Source: Eubacteriales bacterium | GTDB taxonomy: Bacteria; Bacillota; Clostridia; Peptostreptococcales; Anaerovoracaceae | DNA: 30,369 nt | NCBI GenBank assembly: GCA_029098205.1 | Contig: JAQXNW010000139.1 | Coordinates: 1-30,369 of the forward strand | Direction: 5' to 3' | Shown here: in pieces, positions 1-6,498 of the stretch | How the letters are laid out: each line of letters begins with the position of its first letter | How positions within the stretch are numbered: position 1 is the stretch's first letter | Translations under genes and position numbers: made by a program | Notes under the pieces: model-generated | What the model was told of the DNA's origin: nothing | Databases searched by the model: none | What the model saw: only the letters and a program-made list of their open reading frames with translations

Positions 1-1062
1 TGGGGCGACAAGCGCCGCACTAAGATTGTAAGAGACGAGGGCGAGCTCGACGATGAAGACCTTGTCGAGAACGAAATGGTTGCGGTTACTTTGACGCACA
101 GAGGATATATCAAGCGGGTTCCGGCGGACACATATAAGGCGCAGCGCCGCGGCGGCAAAGGAATTACAGGCCTCACGACCCGGGAGAATGATTTCGTGAA
201 GGATCTGATCATGACGAATACGCATGATTACCTGATGTTCTTCACGAGCACCGGAAAGTCGTACAAGCTGAAGGCTTACGAAATTCCGGAAGCGTCACGC
301 ACGGCGAGAGGAACCCCGGCGAATAACTTCCTCAGCCTTTCGCAGAGAGAGAAGATCACCGCGGTGATTCCGGTAGAGAGTTTTGATGAAGACCGCTACC
401 TGATCGCTGTGACCAAGAACGGCGTCATCAAGAAGACCGCTTTGTCGAACTTCAATACGAAGAGAACGAACGGCGTGATCGCGATCAATCTTCAGGAAAA
501 CGACGAGCTGATCGATATTAAGGAGAGCACGGGTAAGAACAATGTGATCATTGTTACCCGGAAGGGCAAGTGCATCTGCTTCTCGGAAGAGGATGTCCGT
601 CCGATGGGAAGAATTGCAGGCGGTGTCCGCGCGATCAAGCTGGAGGATGATGACGAGGTCGTATCGATGAGCCTCGTTGAATCGGGCCAGAAGCTGTTTG
701 TAGTGACTGAGAACGGCTATGGCAAGCGTACACCGGTGAAGTCGTACAAGACACAGGCGCGAGGTGGCAAAGGCCTTCTGACGTATGACAAGACGAAATT
801 CAGCAAGACTGGATACTTAGTCGGCGCGATGGTTGTGGATGATGACGATGAGATTCTGCTGATCAATTCGGAAGGAACGATTATCCGGATTAAGGCAAGC
901 GATGTTTCGACCGCGGGCCGCGCGACGCAGGGCGTCAAGATCATGAAAGTCGAAGAAGGAACCAAGATTGTTTCGATGGCGAAAACAATCCGGGAAGATT
1001 CCCTTTCGGATGACGATAATCCGAAGAAGGCACCGGACGGTGAACAGATGACCCTGAATTAA
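1..1062 (+). CDS. gyrA: DNA gyrase subunit A, C-terminal part (5' end outside window)
   Basis: This is the C-terminal DNA-wrapping domain of the gyrase A subunit, which with GyrB introduces negative supercoils using ATP. The frame is open from base 1 (W-G-D-K-R-R-T-K-I...), so the gene starts upstream and the ATG at 76 is internal. The GyrA box QRRGGKG, the hallmark that separates GyrA from ParC, is read at about 144-164. Further beta-pinwheel blades with R-G-G-K-G, G-R-x-x-x-G-V and G-V-I-K-K patterns follow. The C-terminal tail is acidic (S-D-D-D-N), as is common in GyrA. The catalytic tyrosine domain lies outside the window. The stop is TAA at 1060-1062. The family assignment is secure. 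Confidence 0.97.
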   Translation, partial: WGDKRRTKIVRDEGELDDEDLVENEMVAVTLTHRGYIKRVPADTYKAQRRGGKGITGLTTRENDFVKDLIMTNTHDYLMFFTSTGKSYKLKAYEIPEASRTARGTPANNFLSLSQREKITAVIPVESFDEDRYLIAVTKNGVIKKTALSNFNTKRTNGVIAINLQENDELIDIKESTGKNNVIIVTRKGKCICFSEEDVRPMGRIAGGVRAIKLEDDDEVVSMSLVESGQKLFVVTENGYGKRTPVKSYKTQARGGKGLLTYDKTKFSKTGYLVGAMVVDDDDEILLINSEGTIIRIKASDVSTAGRATQGVKIMKVEEGTKIVSMAKTIREDSLSDDDNPKKAPDGEQMTLN

Positions 1063-1131
1063 ATGCGCAGTTAATCAGTGCGGCATTTAAGCAAGTGCGG
1101 CAGATCAATCAAATGAGGCAGATCTATTGAA
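1061..1131. repeat. Degenerate short tandem repeats after gyrA
   Basis: Four loosely similar units of 16-19 bp follow the gyrA stop codon: 1061-1076, 1077-1093, 1094-1112 and 1113-1131. The second and third share AGTGCGGCA, and the third and fourth share GGCAGATC. The first unit is the weakest match. There is no gene here. Confidence 0.4.
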
Positions 1132-1171
1132 CGCAGAAGATCATTGCTGCAGGATCAAGAAATGAAGACAT

Positions 1172-1223
1172 AAGAACGGGAAGCGGAGCGTGGCTCCCGG
1201 AAGCCTGCCTCCGCTTCGTTCTT
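1172..1223 (+). other. Long hairpin downstream of gyrA, possible terminator without a T tract
   Basis: The arms AAGAAC..AAGCGGAG (1172-1188) and CTCCGCTT-CGTTCTT (1209-1223) pair with a small bulge. No run of T follows directly, so intrinsic termination is uncertain. It sits between gyrA and the promoter of the sigma operon. Confidence 0.45.
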
Positions 1224-1243
1224 CCATTTCGGCCTGCTTCTCC

Positions 1244-1268
1244 GTTAAAAAAAGAAAAAATCGGGTAT
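1244..1268 (+). promoter_or_regulatory. Candidate SigB/SigF-type promoter of the anti-sigma/sigma operon
   Basis: GTTAAA (1244-1249) and GGGTAT (1263-1268) are separated by 13 bp. This matches the Bacillus sigma-B pattern (GTTTAA, 12-15 bp, GGGTAT) and not the sigma-A pattern. It lies 60 bp before the anti-sigma start, so the encoded sigma factor probably drives its own operon. The match is seen in the sequence; the autoregulation is inferred. Confidence 0.6.
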
Positions 1269-1328
1269 AAATATTTCAAATGCAAGTACGAAACTGCAAG
1301 TACACGATGATTTGGAGAAACAGTCAAA

Positions 1329-1727
1329 ATGGATACAATAAAATTTTTAATTCCGGGAAAACCAGAATATCTGACAATGGTTCGGCTTGCCATCAGTTCC
1401 ATAGCGGCGACAGCCGGTTTCGATGTGGAAGCGGTGGACGATCTTAAGAACGCGGTTTCCGAAGCCTGCAAGAATGTTTCGTGCCACGGGTTTGAAGGAT
1501 TCTCCGAGCATTACGAAGTCGACGTCGATGTGGATCCGGGCAGCATTTCTATTACGGTGAGAGATGCCTGCTCCGAGCATTCCCTTAAGAAGGTGGCCGC
1601 ACCCTGCCGGCAGTGTCCGCAGGAAGGTGATCTAGGAGTCTTTGTCATTGAATCTCTGGTAAATGATGTGAAATTTTCGAAGGACCCTATGGGTCACAAG
1701 ACAATAACGATGGTAAAGAGAGTATGA
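1329..1727 (+). CDS. RsbW/SpoIIAB-like anti-sigma factor (GHKL ATPase fold), degenerate G1 box
   Basis: At 132 residues this is close to the usual length of the RsbW/SpoIIAB serine-kinase anti-sigma factors, which bind and inhibit a SigB/SigF-type sigma factor. The N box is recognisable (A-V-S-E45-A-C-K-N49, corresponding to the catalytic Glu and Mg-binding Asn), and so is a G2-like G-D-L-G-V-F-V-I-E segment at about 100-109. The G1 box, normally D-x-G-x-G, reads D79-A-C-S-E, so both glycines are missing. Several Cys and His sit at C47, C52, H53, C81, H84 and C93-R-Q-C96, the last pair in the ATP-lid region. The stop codon is one base from the start of the sigma gene, which shows translational coupling. 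No anti-anti-sigma gene precedes it. Family membership is well supported, but kinase activity is doubtful. Confidence 0.85.
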   Translation: MDTIKFLIPGKPEYLTMVRLAISSIAATAGFDVEAVDDLKNAVSEACKNVSCHGFEGFSEHYEVDVDVDPGSISITVRDACSEHSLKKVAAPCRQCPQEGDLGVFVIESLVNDVKFSKDPMGHKTITMVKRV

Positions 1728-1728
1728 G

Positions 1729-2469
1729 ATGACGGCAGAAACGCAGCGGTTTATTGAATACCGTAAAAATCCGACAATAGAATCACGGAATGCGCTGGTA
1801 GAAAGTCATCTTTACATGGTTGATATTCTGATTCGGAAATATCTCGGAAAGGGCGTGGAGTATGACGATTTGTATCAGGTTGCCGCATTGGCTCTGGTGC
1901 AGGCTGTGGAGCGGTTCGATCCGGAGAAGGGATACGAATTCAGCTCCTTCGCGACGCCAACGATCCTGGGAGAAATCAAGAAATATTTCCGGGACAAGCA
2001 GTGGAGTCTTAAGGTTCCGCGTCGGTTGAAGGAGAACGCGGCGAAGGTGCAGCAGGCGAAAGACGATCTTTATCTCCGGAATTTTCAGCAGCCGAAGGTT
2101 CCTGAAATCGCGGAATATACTGGGCTAAGCGAAGAGCAGGTCATTCAGGCGATGGAGGGGTCGAAAGCGTACATGGCCTTTTCTCTGGACAAGCCTTATG
2201 AAGAGGATGGAGAAAAAGGCGAAACGACGTTCCTGGATACCCTGAAATCGGAAGAGGATCCGCTGAAGCGCATGGAATACCGGGAATTGATCGATCAGGC
2301 TGTAAGTTCTCTGGATGATCGGCAGAGATATGTTTTTCGGGAACGGTTTCTGTATCATCGCTCCCAGGCGGACATCGCGAAAACGCTGGGTGTTTCGCAG
2401 ATGACCGTATCGAGAACCGAGAAGAGCATTCGTGAGCGGTTCCGTGAAGAAATGAATAAAAACGAATAA
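1729..2469 (+). CDS. SigB/SigF/SigG-family RNA polymerase sigma factor
   Basis: A 246-residue group 3 sigma-70 family protein that directs RNA polymerase to an alternative promoter set. Region 2 is clear at residues about 42-95 (Y-D-D-L-Y-Q-V, F-D-P-E-K-G-Y-E-F-S-S-F-A, then K-V-P-R-R-L). Region 3 follows, with a P-E-I-A-E-Y-T-G-L-S helix-turn-helix. Region 4 ends the protein with the DNA-binding helix Q-A-D-I-A-K-T-L-G-V-S-Q-M-T-V-S-R. It is the second gene of the operon with the anti-sigma protein, its likely partner. A GGGTAT promoter upstream fits this sigma class. Whether its role is general stress (SigB-like) or development (SigF-like) cannot be decided from one window. Confidence 0.93.
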   Translation: MTAETQRFIEYRKNPTIESRNALVESHLYMVDILIRKYLGKGVEYDDLYQVAALALVQAVERFDPEKGYEFSSFATPTILGEIKKYFRDKQWSLKVPRRLKENAAKVQQAKDDLYLRNFQQPKVPEIAEYTGLSEEQVIQAMEGSKAYMAFSLDKPYEEDGEKGETTFLDTLKSEEDPLKRMEYRELIDQAVSSLDDRQRYVFRERFLYHRSQADIAKTLGVSQMTVSRTEKSIRERFREEMNKNE

Positions 2470-2526
2470 AAAGCCCCTTCGGGATGCCGGAAGATCCGGA
2501 TGCGCGAAGAGGCTTTTTATTTTTTT
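2468..2526. terminator. Bidirectional intrinsic terminator between the sigma gene and the IclR gene
   Basis: The arms AAAAAGCC..CTTCG (2468-2481) and CGAAG..GGCTTTTT (2505-2518) pair, and an inner CCGGA/TCCGG stem extends the structure. T runs follow on both strands, so it can end the sigma operon (+) and the iclR transcript (-). It overlaps the sigma stop codon. Confidence 0.88.
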
Positions 2527-2619
2527 GATGAAATCGGAGCGTCTGGACGGTTTGTCTGGCGCCCTGAAAACAAGCTGTCCCGGGCCTTGAAAAATAAGCG
2601 GCTGGTTTTTTAGCAAGGG

Positions 2620-3405
2620 TCAGGCGCGTTCATATCCCAGCGACCGGGAAATTTTCGATGTCGCACTGTCTAACGCATGAAGAATTTTCCGGCGATGTCC
2701 GATCGTCATTACGCTGACCGGAGAGCTTACGCTGACCGCGGCGACGATTTTTTCCGTATAATCGCGGACCGGCATTGCCATGCAGATGGTCCCGATGCTG
2801 TATTCCTCCGCATCCACCGCGTATCCACGCTGGCGTGTGATCTGGATTTCCCGGAGCAGGTCCTTGAACGTCGTGATTGTGTGCGGCGTGTGCTGTGTGA
2901 ATCCGCCGGGTCCAAGAATATCCCGGATCTGCTCCGCGTTCATTTCACTGATCAGCATCTTTCCAATGGATGTCGCGTAGATGGATTCGTACGCTCCCAA
3001 ACCGACATTTACGATCGATTTTTCATCCACGGCTTCCATTCGGGAGAGAATAACCGTCTCCCCTTTTTTCAGAACTCCGAGGCTGACGGTTCCGTCCACC
3101 TCATTCCAGAGATTGACCAGATATTTCTGATCAATATGCTGCACATCATTCTGCCCGGGGATCGTCTGACCGATTTTGTAGAGCTCCCAGCCCAGACGGT
3201 AGCGGCTGGTCTCCTCGTCTTTGTCCACCCAACCGTAAAAATACAGCGTATCTAAAATCCGGTGAATCGTACTTTTTCCGAGTCCGATCGAACGGCTGAG
3301 TTCGGACAGAGAAACGCCCTTCGGATTTTCATTTTTCGAAAGCTCGTTGATGACTTCAATGGCTTTCATGACGGTCTGCACCGGATATTTCGGTTCCTCT
3401 AACAT
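2620..3405 (-). CDS. IclR family transcriptional regulator
   Basis: A 261-residue protein with the two-domain IclR layout. The N-terminal winged helix-turn-helix is at about 10-75 (V-S-L-S-E-L-S-R-S-I-G-L-G-K-S-T-I-H-R-I-L). The C-terminal effector-binding domain follows (Y-A-V-D-A-E-E-Y at about 195-202, then A-M-P-V-R-D-Y and A-A-V-S-V-S-S-P), typical for small carboxylic-acid ligands. A ribosome site AGGAGA sits 6 bases before the ATG. It is divergent from the 2-oxoacid oxidoreductase operon across a 391-bp gap, so it probably regulates that operon. The ligand is unknown; a 2-oxo or 2-hydroxy acid would fit the context. Confidence 0.93.
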   Translation of the reverse strand: MLEEPKYPVQTVMKAIEVINELSKNENPKGVSLSELSRSIGLGKSTIHRILDTLYFYGWVDKDEETSRYRLGWELYKIGQTIPGQNDVQHIDQKYLVNLWNEVDGTVSLGVLKKGETVILSRMEAVDEKSIVNVGLGAYESIYATSIGKMLISEMNAEQIRDILGPGGFTQHTPHTITTFKDLLREIQITRQRGYAVDAEEYSIGTICMAMPVRDYTEKIVAAVSVSSPVSVMTIGHRRKILHALDSATSKISRSLGYERA

Positions 3406-3796
3406 GGCTGTCTCCTGAAATTGTATTGAAATTAATACTTAAAAAGAGTTTTAACAGGCTCATAAGTGTTTTCGAATAGTAGATCGATTCGTTCTGAATA
3501 AAGGAACGCGTCGATGCTGTTCAGTGTAAAGGAATTCCTGGCAGCTGTCAATCAAAAGCTCGGGGAAATAAAAATTAATGCTTGAAATTTCAAATATTAA
3601 AGGGACAGAAGCCTTAATTAATATTTATTTAAATGCAGTGAAAAAATTTTGATAAAAAGATTATTGTTCCATTTATTGACGAGTAAAACCACAGAATGCT
3701 ATGATTAGTCACAGACTGAATGTCCGATATTCTAAACATGAACGTCGGAACAATATGTCGCCGTTATTTCTGATAGCGCAGAAAGGTGTTTGAAAG
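3406..3796. promoter_or_regulatory. Divergent regulatory region between iclR and the oxidoreductase operon
   Basis: This 391-bp AT-rich gap holds no convincing gene. It contains the palindromes AGGAATTCCT (3530-3539) and TTGAAATTTCAA (3582-3593). A half-site TTGAAATT recurs at 3426-3433 next to the iclR start. An imperfect inverted pair TGTCCGA (3721-3727) / TCGGAACA (3745-3752) lies downstream of the operon promoter. TTGAAATTTCAA resembles operators of some IclR proteins such as KdgR, so it is my preferred operator candidate. That assignment is inference. Confidence 0.4.
3676..3705 (+). promoter_or_regulatory. Sigma-A promoter of the oxidoreductase operon
   Basis: TTGACG (3676-3681), 18 bp, TATGAT (3700-3705). 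Transcription would begin near 3712 and leave a leader of about 85 bases before the ferredoxin gene. Confidence 0.7.
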
Positions 3797-4003
3797 ATGA
3801 ACAAAGTTACAATCGACTTTGAACGATGCAAGGAGTGCGGATACTGCATTCATTTCTGCCCGAAGGGAGCTCTTACTAAGGGTACAGAAATCAATAAGCA
3901 CAGCTATTTTCCGCCGGTATTCGATGCGGAGAAGTGCATAGCGTGCGGAACATGCGCTCGAGTATGTCCTGACACGGCTATCGAAGTGTACAAAGAAGTA
4001 TAG
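3797..4003 (+). CDS. 2-oxoacid:ferredoxin oxidoreductase, delta (ferredoxin-like) subunit
   Basis: A 68-residue protein with two classical 4Fe-4S binding motifs, C11-x2-C14-x2-C17-x3-C21 and C47-x2-C50-x2-C53-x3-C57, each followed by a proline. It is the electron-transfer subunit of a KorDABC/Vor-type complex, passing electrons from the TPP-containing catalytic core to ferredoxin. It is the first gene of the operon. A ribosome site AAAGGTG precedes the ATG, and the alpha subunit starts 11 bases after its stop. The function is inferred from the motifs and from the gene order D-A-B-C known for this family. Confidence 0.92.
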   Translation: MNKVTIDFERCKECGYCIHFCPKGALTKGTEINKHSYFPPVFDAEKCIACGTCARVCPDTAIEVYKEV

Positions 4004-4014
4004 GAGGTCGAACA

Positions 4015-5085
4015 ATGGGCGAAAAAGTTTTTATGCAGGGCAATGAGGCGATGGCAGAAGCTGCGATCAGAGCCGGCTGCAAGTTGTTCTTCGGATATCC
4101 TATCACTCCGTCCAGTGAGGTACCGGAGTACTATTCGAAAGCGATGAGAGAGCGTCCGGAAGAGAACATCATGTTCATTCAGGGCGAAACAGAAACATCT
4201 GTATTCAACATGATTGCAGGTGCGGTATCTATGGGACACAGAGCTATGACAGCGACTGCGGGTCCGGGATTCTCTCTGGGACAGGAAGCGATGTCTTTCA
4301 TGTCCGCGGCGGATCTTCCGGCTGTAATCGTAGAAGTAATGCGTCCGGGTCCGGCAGACGGAGAAATTCTTCCGTCACAGGGAGACTATTTCCAGGCGAC
4401 AAGAGGCGGCGGACACGGCGACTACAATAACCTGGTTCTGGCTCCGTATTCCATTCAGGAACTGGTAGAGATCACACAGGAATCTTTTGAACTGGCTGAG
4501 AAATATCACAATCCGGTTGTCATTCTGAGCGATGCGATGCTCGCGAAGCTGCATGAGTCCGTGGAGCTTCCGGGATATGTTACGAATGAGCCGGCTCCGG
4601 AAGATAAATACAATGCTCTTGGCGGATTCGATCCGGCGAAGAGAGACAAGCACGTTGTCGCTACATGTGGCCGCGGTGCGGTTCATTGGCACGCATTTAA
4701 CGAACGTCTCCAGGCGAAATTCAAGAAGATCGCGGAGAACGAAGTTCGTTATGAGACATACAACCTCGAGGATGCGGACATCGTCCTCGTTGCGTTCGGA
4801 TGCTACTCCCGTGTATGCATCAGCGCAATGAAGATGGCGAGAGAAGCGGGAATCAAAGTCGGCATGATCCGTCCGATCTCCCTTTGGCCGTTCCCGGAGA
4901 AAGCGTTCGAAGGTCTTGACGGCAAGCAGTTCCTCGTATGCGAGCTGAATGCCGGACAGATGGTTCAGGATGTGAAGCTGTCCGTTAAGAATAAGGACGA
5001 TGTTCACTTCTACGGAATGCTGGGCGGAATCGTTCCGACCCCGAAGGAAATCTTTGAGCAGATCAAGAAAATCGAGGTGAAATAA
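4015..5085 (+). CDS. 2-oxoacid:ferredoxin oxidoreductase, alpha subunit (VorB-like)
   Basis: A 356-residue alpha subunit carrying the pyrimidine-binding and transketolase C-terminal-like domains. The N-terminus has the VorB/KorA pattern G-N-E-A-M-A-E-A-A-I-R-A-G-C with G-Y-P-I-T-P-S-S-E at about 27-35, and later Q-G-D-Y-F-Q-A-T-R-G-G-G-H-G-D-Y. The complex decarboxylates a 2-oxoacid to acyl-CoA, CO2 and reduced ferredoxin. The closest named type I recognise is the branched-chain (3-methyl-2-oxobutanoate) enzyme, but the family is promiscuous and 2-oxoglutarate, indolepyruvate or phenylpyruvate are possible. It has a strong AGGAGG ribosome site. Codon choice (GCT, ACA, GTA, CGT, TCT) suggests high expression. 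Confidence 0.92.
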   Translation: MGEKVFMQGNEAMAEAAIRAGCKLFFGYPITPSSEVPEYYSKAMRERPEENIMFIQGETETSVFNMIAGAVSMGHRAMTATAGPGFSLGQEAMSFMSAADLPAVIVEVMRPGPADGEILPSQGDYFQATRGGGHGDYNNLVLAPYSIQELVEITQESFELAEKYHNPVVILSDAMLAKLHESVELPGYVTNEPAPEDKYNALGGFDPAKRDKHVVATCGRGAVHWHAFNERLQAKFKKIAENEVRYETYNLEDADIVLVAFGCYSRVCISAMKMAREAGIKVGMIRPISLWPFPEKAFEGLDGKQFLVCELNAGQMVQDVKLSVKNKDDVHFYGMLGGIVPTPKEIFEQIKKIEVK

Positions 5086-5865
5086 TTGAAGACGATTTAT
5101 AAGAGACCAGAGATTTTTACCGATGAAATCACCACGTACTGCGGCGGATGCGGTCACGGCATTATCAACAAGCTGCTTGCGGAGGTCATCGACGAGATGG
5201 GGCTTCAGAAGAACGGAACGATCGTATGGCCGATCGGATGTTCCTGCCTCTCCGATTACTACTATAACATGGACCAGTTCATGGCTCTTCACGGCCGCGG
5301 ACCGGCTGCCGCTACAGGAATGAAGAGAGCGGAACCGAATAAGTTCGTCGTTGTATACCAGGGCGACGGAGATGAAGTTTCTGAAGGTATGGCGGAAATC
5401 ATGCATGCCTTCATCCGTTCCGAAAAGTTCACGGTAATCTTTGTAAACAACGCAATTTACGGAATGACCGGTGCGCAGTACGCTCCGACGACTCTTCTGG
5501 GTCAGCACGCGGCGACCGCGCCGACGGGCCGTATGTCCGACAACACTGGATATCCGGTAAGAATGGCTGAACTTGCCGCTTCCATGCCGGGCGTTGTATA
5601 CAGTGAGCGCTGCGCGGTAAATTCGCCGGCTCACATCATTCAGGCGAAGAAAGCTATCAAGAAGGCGTTCGAGCTGCAGCTGAAGGGAGAAGGTCTGACC
5701 TTCGTTGAAATCCTTTCCATGTGCCCGACAGGCTGGAGCGTAAAGCCGGTTAAAGCGCTGGATTTCGTAGAAGAGAAGATGATTCCGATTTATCCTCTGG
5801 GCGTAAAGAAAGACGAGTCCGAGGGTATTGCTGATCAGGAGCGTGAGGAGGAAGAAAAGATATGA
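5086..5865 (+). CDS. 2-oxoacid:ferredoxin oxidoreductase, beta subunit (TPP-binding)
   Basis: A 259-residue thiamine-diphosphate-binding subunit. The start is TTG at 5086, immediately after the alpha stop codon TAA and preceded by GAGGTG inside the alpha gene; no ATG fits as well. The C-G-G-C-G-H motif near residue 19 and P-I-G-C-S-C at about 49-54 supply cluster-ligand cysteines. The TPP motif G-D-G-D-E-V-S-E-G runs to V-N-N-A-I-Y-G-M-T-G, followed by P-T-T, all standard for KorB/VorA/PorB. The C-terminal tail is rich in Glu and Lys. It forms the catalytic core with the alpha subunit. Confidence 0.93.
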   Translation: MKTIYKRPEIFTDEITTYCGGCGHGIINKLLAEVIDEMGLQKNGTIVWPIGCSCLSDYYYNMDQFMALHGRGPAAATGMKRAEPNKFVVVYQGDGDEVSEGMAEIMHAFIRSEKFTVIFVNNAIYGMTGAQYAPTTLLGQHAATAPTGRMSDNTGYPVRMAELAASMPGVVYSERCAVNSPAHIIQAKKAIKKAFELQLKGEGLTFVEILSMCPTGWSVKPVKALDFVEEKMIPIYPLGVKKDESEGIADQEREEEEKI

Positions 5866-6392
5866 AATTAGAAATGCTGTTTTCCGGTATTGGCGGACAG
5901 GGAATCATGCGTCTTGGTGAGATTCTCTGCGATGCGGCGATTAAATCCGGATATCTTGTAACTTTCTCCCCGTTCTATGGACAGGAGAAGCGCGGCGGAC
6001 GCACGATGTGCAACATTGTTATCTCGGAAGAGGTTGAGAGCCCGATCATCTCCGAAGCACAGGTTATGCTTATCATGGATGAGAGATCTCTGGCTGATTA
6101 CAGCTACCAGCTGAGTCCGGAAGGAACGTTGATTCTGAACAGCTCCATGATCGAAAGCACTCCGGATGTGAAGTGCAAGCGCATCGACCGCGTACCGTTC
6201 TACGGAATGGCGCAGGAGCTCGGAAACACGAAGACAGCGAACATGGTCGCTCTGGGATACGTTATGAAGTATCTTCCGGAAATCGACAAGGACGTTGTCA
6301 TCGAGTGCGTAAAGGCAGGATTCGCCGGCAAGCCGAAGCTGATCCCGCTGAACGTAAAGGCTTTCGAGGCTGGATACAACTACGAGGCATAA
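5862..6392 (+). CDS. 2-oxoacid:ferredoxin oxidoreductase, gamma subunit
   Basis: A 176-residue gamma subunit of the pyruvate/ketoisovalerate oxidoreductase catalytic domain family. It has the glycine-rich G-I-G-G-Q-G-I near residue 9 and S-P-F-Y-G-Q-E-K-R-G-G-R at about 36-47, both characteristic. Its ATG overlaps the beta stop as ATGA (5862-5865), which shows translational coupling and equal expression. It completes a four-subunit enzyme with the three preceding genes. Confidence 0.92.
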   Translation: MKLEMLFSGIGGQGIMRLGEILCDAAIKSGYLVTFSPFYGQEKRGGRTMCNIVISEEVESPIISEAQVMLIMDERSLADYSYQLSPEGTLILNSSMIESTPDVKCKRIDRVPFYGMAQELGNTKTANMVALGYVMKYLPEIDKDVVIECVKAGFAGKPKLIPLNVKAFEAGYNYEA

Positions 6393-6398
6393 GTTTTT

Positions 6399-6467
6399 CC
6401 CGGAAAGACCCGGGGTTTCAGGCGGAGCTGTCATAGCTCCCCCTTTCCCGGGCTCTTCGGGTTTTTT
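6399..6467 (+). terminator. Branched intrinsic terminator between the gamma subunit and the dehydrogenase gene
   Basis: CCCG (6399-6402), AAGA (6405-6408) and CCCGGG (6409-6414) pair with CCCGGG (6447-6452), TCTT (6454-6457) and CGGG (6458-6461). Six T follow (6462-6467). The apical part holds a second perfect hairpin, GGAGCT (6424-6429) with AGCTCC (6435-6440). It probably reduces read-through into the dehydrogenase gene. Confidence 0.75.
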
Positions 6468-6498
6468 CCTGTTAAGACATAAATACGGAGGAATGTAA

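Noticed and set aside
4375..5634. Long minus-strand open frame of 419 codons opposite the oxidoreductase alpha and beta genes
   Set aside because: Antisense shadow of strongly biased codon use; Arg/His/Leu-rich composition, no recognisable domain, and the plus-strand genes are certain.
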